Below, piece after piece: positions 51,444-61,345 of a DNA stretch of 64,000 nt; the first letter of the stretch is position 1; every line of letters starts with the position of its first letter. Location: the NCBI RefSeq assembly GCF_029866485.1, contig NZ_CP092332.1, positions 1,612,001 through 1,676,000 of the forward strand, written 5' to 3'. The notes beneath the pieces were generated by a model, which saw nothing but the letters and a program-made list of their open reading frames with translations, was not told the DNA's origin and made no database searches. The DNA is from Flavobacterium keumense. Its GTDB lineage: Bacteria; Bacteroidota; Bacteroidia; Flavobacteriales; Flavobacteriaceae. Both the position numbers and the translations under genes were made by a program.

Positions 51444-53393
51444 CTATTCCTGTTTTAGATTGCGTAATTGTTTCAATTTTTCTTTCCAAACTTCTAGATT
51501 TTCTTTATGAATGGCGATGTTCTTGCGAACTTCCAATACAATTGAATTTTCTTTTTTGGCATTTTTAGTATTGGTAAAAAACTGAATATTATTCTCTAAT
51601 TGAAAAATTTCATTTTGTATTTCTTCAATTTTACGAATCAAAAATATTTTTTCGCTTTCTAATTTACGAGTATCATTACTTTCAGACAATTGATCCATTC
51701 GGTTAGTAAAACGCATCATATCAGAATCTTTTTTACTCAAACTTAATTTTTCAAAAAGGGCGTCTAATATTTTATTGAATTTACCTTCAATGTGACGTCT
51801 ACCAAAAGGAACTTTTCCTAAACTTTTCCAGTGTTGAATATGCGATTTAATTCCTTCTAAATCCGTTTTATGATCTCCAGTTAACTGGAAAGATCTCAAG
51901 GTTTCTAAATAAGCTTTTTTGTTTTCAAAAGCAGCAACTTCTTCACTATTTTCCTCGTTTTTGTGTTCTTTTAATTTGTCAAAATAATGGTTGCAAGCCT
52001 CTCTAAATTCTTTCCAAATACTATCGGAGTATTTTCTAGGAACATGGCCAATTGTTTTCCATTCTTCCTGAATTTGTTTCATAATTGGAGTAGTAGAAGC
52101 AAAATCTGTATTTTCTTGTAACGCTTTTGCTTTGGCTACCAAAGCTTGTTTTTTACTCAAATTATCGTTTTGATCTTTTTTGATTTCTTTATAAAACGAA
52201 TTTTTGAACGAATTAAAATTACGCACAGCTGCTTTAAAGGCTGCCCAAGTAGCTTCGCTCACCTCTGCAGGGACTTTACCTGCTGCAAAAAATGCTTCTC
52301 TAAGAGCTTCTACCTTTTCTATTTGTGTTAACCATTGTGTGTGAGCATTAACTTTTTCAGTAGCCAACACCTCAATTTGTGCAATAATTTCTTTTTTCTT
52401 AGCTAGATTATCAACTTCGGCACTTCTTAGTTTTTCAAATAATAATTCACGTTTGTCGTGCATCTGTTTGGTTAAATCACTAAATTGATTCCAAATTTCT
52501 TCACGATATTCTCTAGAGACAGGCCCAATTTCTTCTTTCCAAATGCGGTGTAAATCCTGTAATTCACGAAATGCTTTGTTAATATCTTCTTCTTTGATTA
52601 GTTCTTTTACACGAGCTACAATTTTTTGTTTTTGCTCTAAATTATGTTTGAAATCAATATCTCGTGCCTCGCGATCCAAGTGCAAATAATCATAGAAATT
52701 TTCTACGTGAAAATGATAGTTATTCCAAACATGATTGTATTTATCTTTTGGAATTGGTCCTGCATTTTTCCAACGCTCTCTTAAATCATTAAAATGTTTT
52801 AATATGTCTTTAATGTTGGCTTGGGGATTAATCAATTCTTTTAACTCCTCAACAATAGCTAAACGGTTTTCTAAATTGTTTTTTAAACTCGTTTGTAAAT
52901 TTTTGAAGTGTTCGTTTTTATGGTTTCTGTAAACAGAATAGATGTTGTCAAATTTCGATTTGAGAGGGAAATGGTATTGGAATTCCTCATTTGGGTCTTG
53001 GTTTTCAGCAAGAAATTCCTCTTTTTTCTCCTCGATAAAGTGGTTGTATTTGGCTAAAAAAGCTTTTTTGATCTCTTCGACATGGTCTTTGATTGACGCT
53101 ACTTTTTCGTTAGAAACTAAGGAGTTTAATTCCTCTACAAGTGCTTCCATAGACAAAGCTTCGTAATCTTGCATCGGAATGTCGTGACGTTCTTTTAAAC
53201 TTTCGTCCTCGCTTTCCTCAGCATTGGTATCGGCAATAGCCTCAATAATTGATTGATTCAAATTGGCTTCGGGTGCCGCTCCAATTGGTTCTACATTAGT
53301 TTCAGGTGTTTCAACTGTTGTAGGTGTTGATTCTTTAGAATCAGTAAGGTTTCCATCTGCTTCAAGCAGGTTATCATTCTTTTCTTCTAACAT
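51444..53393 (-). CDS. DUF349 repeat protein
   Basis: 649 residues. A 90-residue acidic, low-complexity N-terminus leads into a series of DUF349 helical repeats of about 70 residues. Each is recognisable from a WK or RW pattern: LRERWKNAGPIPKD, LHRIWKEEIGPVSRE, then WLTQIEKVEALREAFFAAGKVP and EEWKTIGHVPRKYSD. The last 100 residues are a coiled coil. Repeats of this kind occur in bacterial proteins of unclear function, often highly expressed. The protein has no signal peptide and is probably cytoplasmic. It stands alone with its own terminator. Confidence 0.88.
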   Translation of the reverse strand: MLEEKNDNLLEADGNLTDSKESTPTTVETPETNVEPIGAAPEANLNQSIIEAIADTNAEESEDESLKERHDIPMQDYEALSMEALVEELNSLVSNEKVASIKDHVEEIKKAFLAKYNHFIEEKKEEFLAENQDPNEEFQYHFPLKSKFDNIYSVYRNHKNEHFKNLQTSLKNNLENRLAIVEELKELINPQANIKDILKHFNDLRERWKNAGPIPKDKYNHVWNNYHFHVENFYDYLHLDREARDIDFKHNLEQKQKIVARVKELIKEEDINKAFRELQDLHRIWKEEIGPVSREYREEIWNQFSDLTKQMHDKRELLFEKLRSAEVDNLAKKKEIIAQIEVLATEKVNAHTQWLTQIEKVEALREAFFAAGKVPAEVSEATWAAFKAAVRNFNSFKNSFYKEIKKDQNDNLSKKQALVAKAKALQENTDFASTTPIMKQIQEEWKTIGHVPRKYSDSIWKEFREACNHYFDKLKEHKNEENSEEVAAFENKKAYLETLRSFQLTGDHKTDLEGIKSHIQHWKSLGKVPFGRRHIEGKFNKILDALFEKLSLSKKDSDMMRFTNRMDQLSESNDTRKLESEKIFLIRKIEEIQNEIFQLENNIQFFTNTKNAKKENSIVLEVRKNIAIHKENLEVWKEKLKQLRNLKQE

Positions 53394-53516
53394 TTTTTCA
53401 ATGTATAAGGTTACTAAATTATTCCAGTCGAAAGATACTAAACCGCTTTTGAACTACAAAATAAATCCCTTATTTATCATCGTTTTAGGTTAAAAAAAGT
53501 TAGAATTAAATTTCGA

Positions 53517-54098
53517 TTATATCAATTCTGAATTAATCCATTTTCCAACTTTTGGTGCAATATAACACTCCATTTTGTCGAGAAGATCATCTATATTATT
53601 ACTAATGATTAGCATTTCTTGATTTATCTCTTTTAGAAATCCTTTGCTGACCATAGTTTCAACTAAAGTTATTAAAGCATCAAAATATCCATCTACATTC
53701 AAAACAGCAATAGGTTTTTGATGCAGGCCTAATTGCGCCCATGTAAGCATTTCAAAAAACTCTTCCAATGTTCCATATCCTCCAGGTAAGGCGATGACTC
53801 CATCACATAATTCATTCATCTTTGCTTTTCTTTCATGCATGCTTGCTACAATGATTAATTCAGTTAGGCTATCGTGAGCAATTTCTTTGGATTTTAAAAA
53901 ATCAGGTAATACACCAATAACTTTTCCATTTTCGCTTAGTGCCCCATCTGCGAGAGCTCCCATTAATCCAACATTGGCTCCACCATAAATTAGTTCAATA
54001 TTTCTTTTTGCCAAAGTTTTTCCAAGTATACTTGCTTGTGATCGATAAACATCAGCAGTTCCTGAACTGGAACCACAAAACACAGTTATTCTTTTCAT
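53517..54098 (-). CDS. LOG family protein (TIGR00730, nucleoside 5'-monophosphate phosphoribohydrolase type)
   Basis: 193 residues. The Rossmann-like core starts ITVFCGSSSGTADVY. The catalytic PGGYGTLEE motif, with the upstream MHERKAKM segment, is intact. Family members cleave the N-glycosidic bond of nucleoside monophosphates, including cytokinin precursors in plants; the bacterial substrate is not settled. It follows aroE by 64 nt on the same strand, and no strong promoter lies between. Confidence 0.92.
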   Translation of the reverse strand: MKRITVFCGSSSGTADVYRSQASILGKTLAKRNIELIYGGANVGLMGALADGALSENGKVIGVLPDFLKSKEIAHDSLTELIIVASMHERKAKMNELCDGVIALPGGYGTLEEFFEMLTWAQLGLHQKPIAVLNVDGYFDALITLVETMVSKGFLKEINQEMLIISNNIDDLLDKMECYIAPKVGKWINSELI

Positions 54099-54162
54099 TG
54101 AGGTTGATGAGTAATTTTATAAATACAAAAATGGGTTTCGATGTATTAAGCTTGAATTTACA

Positions 54163-54912
54163 TCATTTATTCCAAATCGTCCACGCTTTCTCTGCTTGGA
54201 AAATGAGCATATCCAATCCATTTTTGGTTTTTGCTCCTTGAAGCTGAGCTTTTTTCAAAAATTGGGTTTCGGCAGGATTGTAAATCAGGTCGTAAGCAAT
54301 GTGTTTTTTGGTAAAAAACTCATACGGAATTTCAGGATAGGCATCGGTGTTAGGGCTGGTGCCTACGGGAGTAGAGTTAATTACAATTTGGTATTCGTCA
54401 AAAATTAAATCCGTAATTTGGTTGTAACCCAAAACGGTTTCACTCGCTTGTCTTGAGACGAAAGTATACTCAATTCCTAATTCGTCTAAGGCAAAAGCCA
54501 CCCCTTTGGAAGCGCCACCAGTTCCTAAAATTAAGGCTTTCTTATGGTGGGATTCTAGCAAAGGTTCTAACGATTTTTGGAACCCATAATAATCAGTGTT
54601 GTACCCTTTGAGTTTACCTTTTTTGGTGAATTTAATGGTATTAACTGCTCCAATTTTAGCCGCTTTTTTAGATAATTTGTCTAAAAATGGCAAAACTGCT
54701 TCTTTGTACGGAATGGTAACATTCATTCCACTCAAATGGTCGTTGTTTTTTATTATATCCAAAAAAGATTCGATTGTTGGAATATCAAAATTTTCGTAAG
54801 TATATCCTTCTAAATTTTCTTTTTCAAATTTATCCGTAAAATAACCTCTAGAAAACGAATAATTGATATTGCGTCCCAGTAAACCAAAACGTTTTTTAAT
54901 AGGTGGCGTCAT
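54163..54912 (-). CDS. aroE: shikimate dehydrogenase
   Basis: 249 residues. It reduces 3-dehydroshikimate with NADPH in aromatic amino acid synthesis. The substrate-binding site reads RFGLLGRNINYSFSRGYF, then GMNVTIPYKEAV, with Lys as the catalytic residue, and AVNTIKF. The NADP-binding domain has ILGTGGASKGVAFALDE. The frame stays open upstream to an alternative codon, but the ATG at 54912, 2 nt after the stop of the TPR gene, gives the expected N-terminus. The two are likely translationally coupled. Confidence 0.94.
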   Translation of the reverse strand: MTPPIKKRFGLLGRNINYSFSRGYFTDKFEKENLEGYTYENFDIPTIESFLDIIKNNDHLSGMNVTIPYKEAVLPFLDKLSKKAAKIGAVNTIKFTKKGKLKGYNTDYYGFQKSLEPLLESHHKKALILGTGGASKGVAFALDELGIEYTFVSRQASETVLGYNQITDLIFDEYQIVINSTPVGTSPNTDAYPEIPYEFFTKKHIAYDLIYNPAETQFLKKAQLQGAKTKNGLDMLIFQAEKAWTIWNK

Positions 54913-54914
54913 GT

Positions 54915-56309
54915 TTATTTTTTGTGTTTGGCAATATAATTTTGAACTTTTTTTTCCTCCCAAACCATTGGGAATAAGTCTTCAATAAGAATGTAATTGT
55001 CAGAGTTCAAACGCAAACCATTACTTAAATGAAATTTAGCTTTAGTGGTGTCTTGAATCATGAAATACAATCCAGCTAAACGGTATTCGATTTCGTTTTC
55101 TTCAGGGAAATATTCAGTAGCTTGTAATAGAGTTTGAATGGCATTATCAAATTCGCCTAAAAACTGAAGAATATCGACCCAAAACAACCAAGTGTCTAAT
55201 TGATAGTCTCCAAATTCAACTGCTTTGCGGTAACCAAATTCAGCTTCTTCAAAGAAATTCATCTGTTTGTTGATAGTAGCATAGCGCTTCCAGTACATTT
55301 GATTTTGGTTGTCAATAGCTAATGCTTTATTAACATAGAACAATGCTTTTTGGAAGTTTTTTTCACGAACGTAAAAATCGGTGATTGCAATCCACCCTTT
55401 GTCTAAAAGTGGGTCTTCGTGAACTGTTTCATTATAATATTTAATTGCTAAAGCGGTATTTCCCAATCTTTCATGGCATTTTCCAATGCGTAGCAGGGCA
55501 TAGGAAGTGGCATCGTCTAATTCAATAGTTCTTTCATAACTTTCAATAGCCTCTTCGTAACGTTTTAAGCGTTCCAAAGCTTTGGCTTTTTCCATGAAAG
55601 CACCCATGAATTCGTCATCAATTAAAGTAGCATAGTTGAAAGCACGAATGGCTTCTTCATATTCTTTTAATCCGTAATGCAAACGTCCCACTTGGTGCCA
55701 CGCTATTTCACTGTACGGATTTCTATCGATGTATTGATTTAAGTATTGAATGGCTTCTTTGTTTTGATCCAAAAATTCAAAGCAATAGACTACGTTATAC
55801 AAAGCTGATTGATCCTCTATGTCTTCTTCGAGGCATTTGATGAAACTGTTTTTTGCCATTTCTAAATTGTCCATAAAAAGATATTCCATCCCAATTAAGT
55901 TATAGACATCAGCATAATCATCAGTATATTTTAAGGCAATTTGTAAGAGTTCAACGGCTTTTTCGTGTTGATCTCTTTTGGAACAAATATTGGCTTTTTG
56001 AATGTAAATTTCTTCGTTATTCGGTTCAATGGCATACAACTCGTTTAGCATTTTATCAGCCAAATCTAATTGGTCTTCATAAACCAACATTTCAACTTGA
56101 ACCAATTTTAATCCAGTAGATTTTGGGTGTTGTTCTAAGGCTAATTTTAATGCTTTTTTGGCCAAAGAAGTTTTTCCCGTATCGATGTAGTGAAGGATGA
56201 TTTCTTCAAATTCCTCGGAATCAAAAAATAAGACTTTATTAGTCTTTAACATTGACTCAAATTTGGAAAGAGATAAGTTGTAATCTTCTTCTTCGTTGCT
56301 TAATTGCAT
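54915..56309 (-). CDS. tetratricopeptide-repeat protein
   Basis: 464 residues made almost wholly of TPR units of 34 residues, including YNLIGMEYLFMDNLEMAKNSF, the next YNVVYCFEFLDQNKEAIQYL and several later copies with the ALLRIGKCHERLGNTALAIKYY pattern. No signal peptide, so it is probably a cytoplasmic scaffold. Its partner is unknown. It lies immediately upstream of aroE (2 nt), and they probably form an operon with the LOG gene. Confidence 0.88.
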   Translation of the reverse strand: MQLSNEEEDYNLSLSKFESMLKTNKVLFFDSEEFEEIILHYIDTGKTSLAKKALKLALEQHPKSTGLKLVQVEMLVYEDQLDLADKMLNELYAIEPNNEEIYIQKANICSKRDQHEKAVELLQIALKYTDDYADVYNLIGMEYLFMDNLEMAKNSFIKCLEEDIEDQSALYNVVYCFEFLDQNKEAIQYLNQYIDRNPYSEIAWHQVGRLHYGLKEYEEAIRAFNYATLIDDEFMGAFMEKAKALERLKRYEEAIESYERTIELDDATSYALLRIGKCHERLGNTALAIKYYNETVHEDPLLDKGWIAITDFYVREKNFQKALFYVNKALAIDNQNQMYWKRYATINKQMNFFEEAEFGYRKAVEFGDYQLDTWLFWVDILQFLGEFDNAIQTLLQATEYFPEENEIEYRLAGLYFMIQDTTKAKFHLSNGLRLNSDNYILIEDLFPMVWEEKKVQNYIAKHKK

Positions 56310-56423
56310 ACTGTTTTGTTTTTGAATTTGGCCTAAATAAAATTAGGAAAATAGAATTATTGCATGAGAAAAAGCAAGAATTGTTGTGAACAATTTAATT
56401 AACAAAAAGTAAGTTGAAATATA

Positions 56424-57611
56424 CTATAATTTTTTAGCAACTTCGTCCATCACTTCAAGTAAGATGGCGCAACCTTCTCGTATTTCTTCTTCAGAAATAG
56501 TCAATGGAGGTGTAATTCGAATCGCGCAACCTTCAAAAAGCAACCAGAATAAAATCAATCCTCTGTCTTGACATTTTAAAATAACTTCATTGGTAATATC
56601 GGCGTTTTTTGTCATAGCTGCCAACATTAATCCTTTTCCTCTTACTTCTTCTATTAAAGGATGTACCAAGAGTGATCGGAATAGCTTTTCTTTTTCCAAA
56701 GCTTCAGTCATAAGAGAAGTCTCGGTAATTTCTTTTAAGGTAGCTAAACAGGCTGCCGCTATGACAGGGTGTCCGCCAAAAGTAGTGATGTGTCCTAATT
56801 TTGGGTCATGACTTAATAAATCCATCATAGCTGCCGAAGCGGTAAACGCCCCAACCGGCATTCCGCCTCCCATACCTTTTCCCATGACTACAATATCAGG
56901 AACGACATCATAATTTTGGAAACCAAAAAGTTTTCCAGTTCGTCCAAAACCAGGTTGGATTTCGTCCAAAATTAGCATCGCACCGACTTCGTCGCAACGT
57001 TGACGCACTTTTTTGAGAAAATCATTTTCAGGTTGGATGAATCCAGCACCTCCTTGAATGGTTTCAAGTAGGATTCCAGCTGTTTTAGTAGTGATTTTGT
57101 CTAAATCGGCTTCGTTATTGAAAGTGATGAATTCGACATCAGGAATTAAGGGTCTAAAAATTTGTTTGCGTTCTTCAAATCCCATGACACTCATAGATCC
57201 CATGGTGTTACCGTGGTACGCATTGTGACACGAAATCAATTGGCTACGACCTGTAACACGACGGGCTAATTTTAATGCCCCTTCAATTGCTTCGGTTCCC
57301 GAGTTAACTAGGTAGGTTTTGTTTAAAGGTTCGGGCAGGAGCGAAGCCATTAGTTTGCAATACTCCACTGCCGGACTTTGCGAATATTCGCCATATACCA
57401 TCACGTGCGAATACAAATCCAATTGGTCTTTAATGGCTTGGTTGACTCTTGGATGCTGGTGTCCTAATGAACAAGCAGAAACACCTGCTACAAAATCCAA
57501 ATAACGGTTATTGCTGGTATCGTAAATGTACGATCCTATAGCATGCGACACCTCCATTCCTAAAGGATAAGGAGATGTTTGTGCTTGGTATTGTATAAAA
57601 TCGTTGTTCAC
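56424..57611 (-). CDS. class III (acetylornithine/ornithine-type) aminotransferase, GTG start
   Basis: 395 residues, PLP-dependent. The cofactor-binding motifs are clear: NSGTEAIEGALKLARR, Asp216 in LILDEIQPGFGRTG, and the Schiff-base Lys245 in VVMGKGMGGGMPVG. The family covers acetylornithine, ornithine, GABA and related aminotransferases; the exact substrate cannot be fixed here. The start is GTG at 57611, giving MNNDFIQYQAQTSPYP. No ATG lies upstream in frame, although the frame stays open into the end of the OstA-like gene. The gene lies 62 nt after that gene. Confidence 0.9.
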   Translation of the reverse strand: MNNDFIQYQAQTSPYPLGMEVSHAIGSYIYDTSNNRYLDFVAGVSACSLGHQHPRVNQAIKDQLDLYSHVMVYGEYSQSPAVEYCKLMASLLPEPLNKTYLVNSGTEAIEGALKLARRVTGRSQLISCHNAYHGNTMGSMSVMGFEERKQIFRPLIPDVEFITFNNEADLDKITTKTAGILLETIQGGAGFIQPENDFLKKVRQRCDEVGAMLILDEIQPGFGRTGKLFGFQNYDVVPDIVVMGKGMGGGMPVGAFTASAAMMDLLSHDPKLGHITTFGGHPVIAAACLATLKEITETSLMTEALEKEKLFRSLLVHPLIEEVRGKGLMLAAMTKNADITNEVILKCQDRGLILFWLLFEGCAIRITPPLTISEEEIREGCAILLEVMDEVAKKL

Positions 57612-57673
57612 TGTATGAATTTTTAATTGCTCTTGAAATTGAAATTTGATTCTTTCGATTGCTATTTCAATGG

Positions 57674-59302
57674 CTATTTCTTCTTTTTTTTATCGTAATC
57701 CAAGGTTTCTTTTCGCACTTTCATGGGTACATTTTTCTTGTCTTTTTGTACCTTGGCTTGTTTGGCTATTTTTTCATTGTCCTCATTTTCTTCAGGCGGG
57801 AAGATATCATCTTTGGATTTGATTCGTTCTTCACCTCGCCAAATGAAACCTTTGAATTTTCGATCGTTTTCGGCCAAGTCTTTTTCAGGAAATAAATCGC
57901 CATCTACTTGTTGGAAAAAGGTAATTTGATCCACTTCGTTTTTGTTGAACAAAATATTGATCCTACTACTCTTATTCTTGTTGATGCCAATAAGTTCGTG
58001 TGCATCATTTCGCATATAATAAATTACTTCAGTGTTTTTGATAATGTCCACATCGTGTAATTTGCCTTCTTCAAATTTTCCAAAGAGATTTTGTCCCTTT
58101 ATTTGGTTATAACCAGTGCCTAAAGTGTCTTTGGAGACGAGAAAGGTATTGTTCAATACTTTGAGTGAATCTAATTTTTGTGTGGTGTTGTTGCCAATGA
58201 GATGCATAAGATCTCCTGTAATTTGGCTTTCTCCATTCCAAAGAATAGGATGTCCAATTAGTTTGGTCAAGGCTGTTTTAGAGCTTGAATGAATCGAATC
58301 ACATTTGCCACTCATGTGTTTTTTGAAAAAACGAACATTATTGAAAGCGCGAATAATTCGGTTTTCTTCTTTTCCTGTAACCATTAATTTTTTTCCGTGA
58401 ATGTAAACGGAGTCGTTTTCGACAAAGTTGATGGCAACGGCTCTTTTGGTTACAAAAAGGGAATCTTTTTTCTTGTACATTTCGGCATAATGGCCTTTCA
58501 CAATGCCGCGATTGATGGAATCGGTGATTTTTACATTGCGAGAAGCCGAAGCGAATTCTTTGTTTCTGTCGTAATACAAACTATCGCCCCGAATGATTCG
58601 GTCGTCGTATTTGATATAGGATTTGTTCAAGAAATGCGCTTTGTTCTTCTTAGTGTCGTAAAATCCTTTTTCGGTATAAATATAATTGGCTTTACTAGTA
58701 ATAGTCGAAGGACCTAACAAATAGGAGTGTCCCGAATTACTGTAATAATCCAAGTGATTGGATTTGATAACATAAGTGGGATTGGTTATCGTAACTTCAG
58801 TCAGGAATTGAAATTTCTTTTCAGGGACATAATATTTTCCCGACTTACTCACTAAAGTGTTTTGTAAATTAGTAATTGTTCCTTTAGTATTGTAAAAAAC
58901 TTCTTGAGTATTGCGGTCAAAATTAATGGTATCTGTTACCAAAGTAGCGTCAGGAGAACTCATTACAGCATTGCCAGTTGCAAATGCTTTTTTTACATTG
59001 CCGCTATACTCGGCATATTTACTGTTCAGGAATAAAGTATCACCTTGTACTAATTGTACGTTTCCAAAGGCTTTAATGTAGTTTTCTTTTTGAAAATAAT
59101 AGGCTTTGTTACAGGTTAAAACCACTCCGTCATGATTCATACGTACATTTCCGGTCAATAAAAAAGCATCTGGAATTTCAACTTGATTCACGTCAGCAAA
59201 ATCAGAATGTTCTATCACAATTTTTTTAGGAGTTTGTCCCAATAAGTTTGAAATAAACACAAAAAATAGTGCAATAAAGAATGTGAATTTAAGTTTTTTC
59301 AA
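57674..59302 (-). CDS. OstA-like protein (LptA/LptD N-terminal domain family), TTG start
   Basis: 542 residues. A signal peptide (MKKLKFTFFIALFFVFISNLLGQ in two stretches, cleavage near residue 23) precedes repeating OstA/LptA-type beta-jelly-roll segments such as AFGNVQLVQGDTLFLNSKYAEY and its echoes. Later blocks include ASRNVKITDSINRGIVKGHYAEMY. Members of this group help move lipopolysaccharide across the periplasm. There is no ATG in frame near the start. Two TTG codons are possible (59308 and 59302); the second gives the standard MKKLKF signal start and is chosen. A highly charged tail ends the protein. Confidence 0.85.
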   Translation of the reverse strand: MKKLKFTFFIALFFVFISNLLGQTPKKIVIEHSDFADVNQVEIPDAFLLTGNVRMNHDGVVLTCNKAYYFQKENYIKAFGNVQLVQGDTLFLNSKYAEYSGNVKKAFATGNAVMSSPDATLVTDTINFDRNTQEVFYNTKGTITNLQNTLVSKSGKYYVPEKKFQFLTEVTITNPTYVIKSNHLDYYSNSGHSYLLGPSTITSKANYIYTEKGFYDTKKNKAHFLNKSYIKYDDRIIRGDSLYYDRNKEFASASRNVKITDSINRGIVKGHYAEMYKKKDSLFVTKRAVAINFVENDSVYIHGKKLMVTGKEENRIIRAFNNVRFFKKHMSGKCDSIHSSSKTALTKLIGHPILWNGESQITGDLMHLIGNNTTQKLDSLKVLNNTFLVSKDTLGTGYNQIKGQNLFGKFEEGKLHDVDIIKNTEVIYYMRNDAHELIGINKNKSSRINILFNKNEVDQITFFQQVDGDLFPEKDLAENDRKFKGFIWRGEERIKSKDDIFPPEENEDNEKIAKQAKVQKDKKNVPMKVRKETLDYDKKKKK

Positions 59303-59410
59303 GTCCAAATTATTTTGGATGTAAAATTAATCAAAATGAATAAAGCACAAGTCTATTTAAGAAATATTTATAAACCAATCATTAGCTGTTTATTTCCTCA
59401 AATAGAAGAC

Positions 59411-59440
59411 TTGCGAATGTTTCAAAAAGATTTATATTTG
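59411..59440 (+). promoter_or_regulatory. promoter of the GH13 hydrolase gene
   Basis: TTG (59411-59413), 19 nt, TATATTTG (59433-59440), then 26 nt to the ATG: a full match to the Bacteroidota consensus. Confidence 0.6.
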
Positions 59441-59466
59441 TCAATACGCTTAAATGCTATTGAACT

Positions 59467-61332
59467 ATGAAAAAAATTGCTTGTATTGTTGCTCTTGTTT
59501 TTTCGCTACTTAGCGGAGCACAATCCCATGATAAAAAAAATAATACTCAAAAAATGACAACTATTCCCACTCAAAAAGCAGTAGTATATCAAGTTTTTAC
59601 TCGATTATTCGGAAATAAAAATACCACTAACAAGCCTTGGGGTACGATTGAAGAAAATGGAGTAGGGAAGTTCAATGATTTTACAGACAAAGCGCTACAA
59701 GAAATTAAAGATTTAGGGGTCAGCCATATTTGGTATACTGGAGTTCCACATCATGCTGTTATACGAGATTATACTCAATATGGTATTTCAAATGATGATC
59801 CTGAAGTGGTAAAAGGAAGAGCGGGTTCACCTTATGCGGTAAAAGATTATTACAATGTCAATCCAGATTTGGCAGTCAATCCAGCCAATCGTTTGCAAGA
59901 ATTTGAAGACTTAATAGCACGCACACACAAAGCGGGATTGAAGTTGATTATAGATATTGTTCCGAATCACGTGGCCCGAAAGTATGAAGGTAAAAATAAT
60001 CCAGAAGGAGTTAGAGATTTTGGGGCTGATGATGATGTTACAGTAGAATACCATAAGGATAATAATTTCTATTACATCCCGAATACCCGTTTCGAATTGC
60101 CAGAGGGTATTACTCCTTTAAATGGAGAAGTGAATCCGTTGATTGATGGTAAATTTGAAGAATTTCCTGCAAAATGGACTGGGAATGGTTCCCGTTTGCC
60201 TAAGCCAGACAAAAACGATTGGTACGAAACGGTAAAAGTAAATTACGGAATTCGTCCTGATGGAACTAAAGATTTTGCTGAACTTCCAGCTGGATTTGAC
60301 ACCAAATCGTGTCAAGAACATTTTGATTTTTGGAAAGATAAAGAAGTGCCAAGTTCTTGGAAAAAATTTCGCGCTATTGCCGAATATTGGTTAGCCAAAG
60401 GAGTTGACGGTTTTCGTTACGATATGGCTGAAATGGTACCGTATGAGTTTTGGAGCTACATGAATTCGGCGATTAAAGTACAAAGACCTGATGCCTTTTT
60501 ATTAGCAGAAGTGTATAATCCAAAAGAATACCGAAATTACATTCGTTTAGGTAAAATGGATTATCTATATGACAAAGTGGAACTGTATGACAAGTTAAAA
60601 GAGATTGTACAAGGGAGAAGTCAAACGGACCCAATTACTGATATTCAAAAAGGATTGGCTGATATTGAGCACCACATGCTACATTTTTTAGACAATCATG
60701 ATGAACAACGTTTAGCAAGTCCTGAATTTGCAGGTTCAGCAGAAAAAGGAAAGCCATTAATGGTGGTTTCGGCAACTATTAGTACTTCGCCAACGATGAT
60801 TTATTTTGGACAAGAAGTAGGTGAGGCAGGAAATGAAAATGGTGGTTTTGGAACCCATTCTAGAACCTCTATCTTTGATTATGTAGGTGTTCCAAATCAC
60901 CAACGCTGGATGAATGGTGGTAAATTTGATGGCGGGCAATTGTCGTCTTCGGAGAAATCGCTACGTGATTTTTACAAAAGGGTATTGAACTTTACGTTAA
61001 AAAGCTCGGCTTTGATGGGAGAATTCCAAGAAATTCATGGATTAAACCGATATGCTACAGAGGGTTATTATCCTGAAGTATATTCGTTTGTGCGTTGGTC
61101 ATATACAGAAAAGTTGATAGTTATTTCTAATTTTTCATCGGTGCATACCAGTCATTTTGAATTGAAAATCCCAGAAGATGTAATTCAAAAATGGTATTTA
61201 AAAGACGGAAAATATACAATTGTTGACCAGTTGTACCAAAAGAGTAGTTTGACTTTAGAAGTGGTCAACGGACAAGGAAAAGTACAAATAGCTATTGAAC
61301 CGTTGGAATCGTTTATTTATCAATTGAAGTAA
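59467..61332 (+). CDS. secreted GH13 alpha-amylase family hydrolase
   Basis: 621 residues with a signal peptide (cleavage after LLSGAQS, about residue 20). The GH13 barrel shows all core motifs: DIVPNHVARKY (region I), GVDGFRYDMAEM with the nucleophile Asp319, FLLAEVYNPK with the acid/base Glu348, and FLDNHDEQR with Asp412. The C-terminal beta domain ends ESFIYQLK. It should cleave alpha-glucans; without the variable regions compared, the specificity is open. It is a single-gene unit with a full promoter, convergent with the superoxide dismutase gene. Confidence 0.92.
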   Translation: MKKIACIVALVFSLLSGAQSHDKKNNTQKMTTIPTQKAVVYQVFTRLFGNKNTTNKPWGTIEENGVGKFNDFTDKALQEIKDLGVSHIWYTGVPHHAVIRDYTQYGISNDDPEVVKGRAGSPYAVKDYYNVNPDLAVNPANRLQEFEDLIARTHKAGLKLIIDIVPNHVARKYEGKNNPEGVRDFGADDDVTVEYHKDNNFYYIPNTRFELPEGITPLNGEVNPLIDGKFEEFPAKWTGNGSRLPKPDKNDWYETVKVNYGIRPDGTKDFAELPAGFDTKSCQEHFDFWKDKEVPSSWKKFRAIAEYWLAKGVDGFRYDMAEMVPYEFWSYMNSAIKVQRPDAFLLAEVYNPKEYRNYIRLGKMDYLYDKVELYDKLKEIVQGRSQTDPITDIQKGLADIEHHMLHFLDNHDEQRLASPEFAGSAEKGKPLMVVSATISTSPTMIYFGQEVGEAGNENGGFGTHSRTSIFDYVGVPNHQRWMNGGKFDGGQLSSSEKSLRDFYKRVLNFTLKSSALMGEFQEIHGLNRYATEGYYPEVYSFVRWSYTEKLIVISNFSSVHTSHFELKIPEDVIQKWYLKDGKYTIVDQLYQKSSLTLEVVNGQGKVQIAIEPLESFIYQLK

Positions 61333-61345
61333 TTAAAAAAAAATA

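Noticed and set aside
54913..54963. N-terminal extension of AroE
   Set aside because: It overlaps the end of the TPR gene and starts with a non-ATG codon; the ATG at 54912 gives the normal start two bases after that gene.
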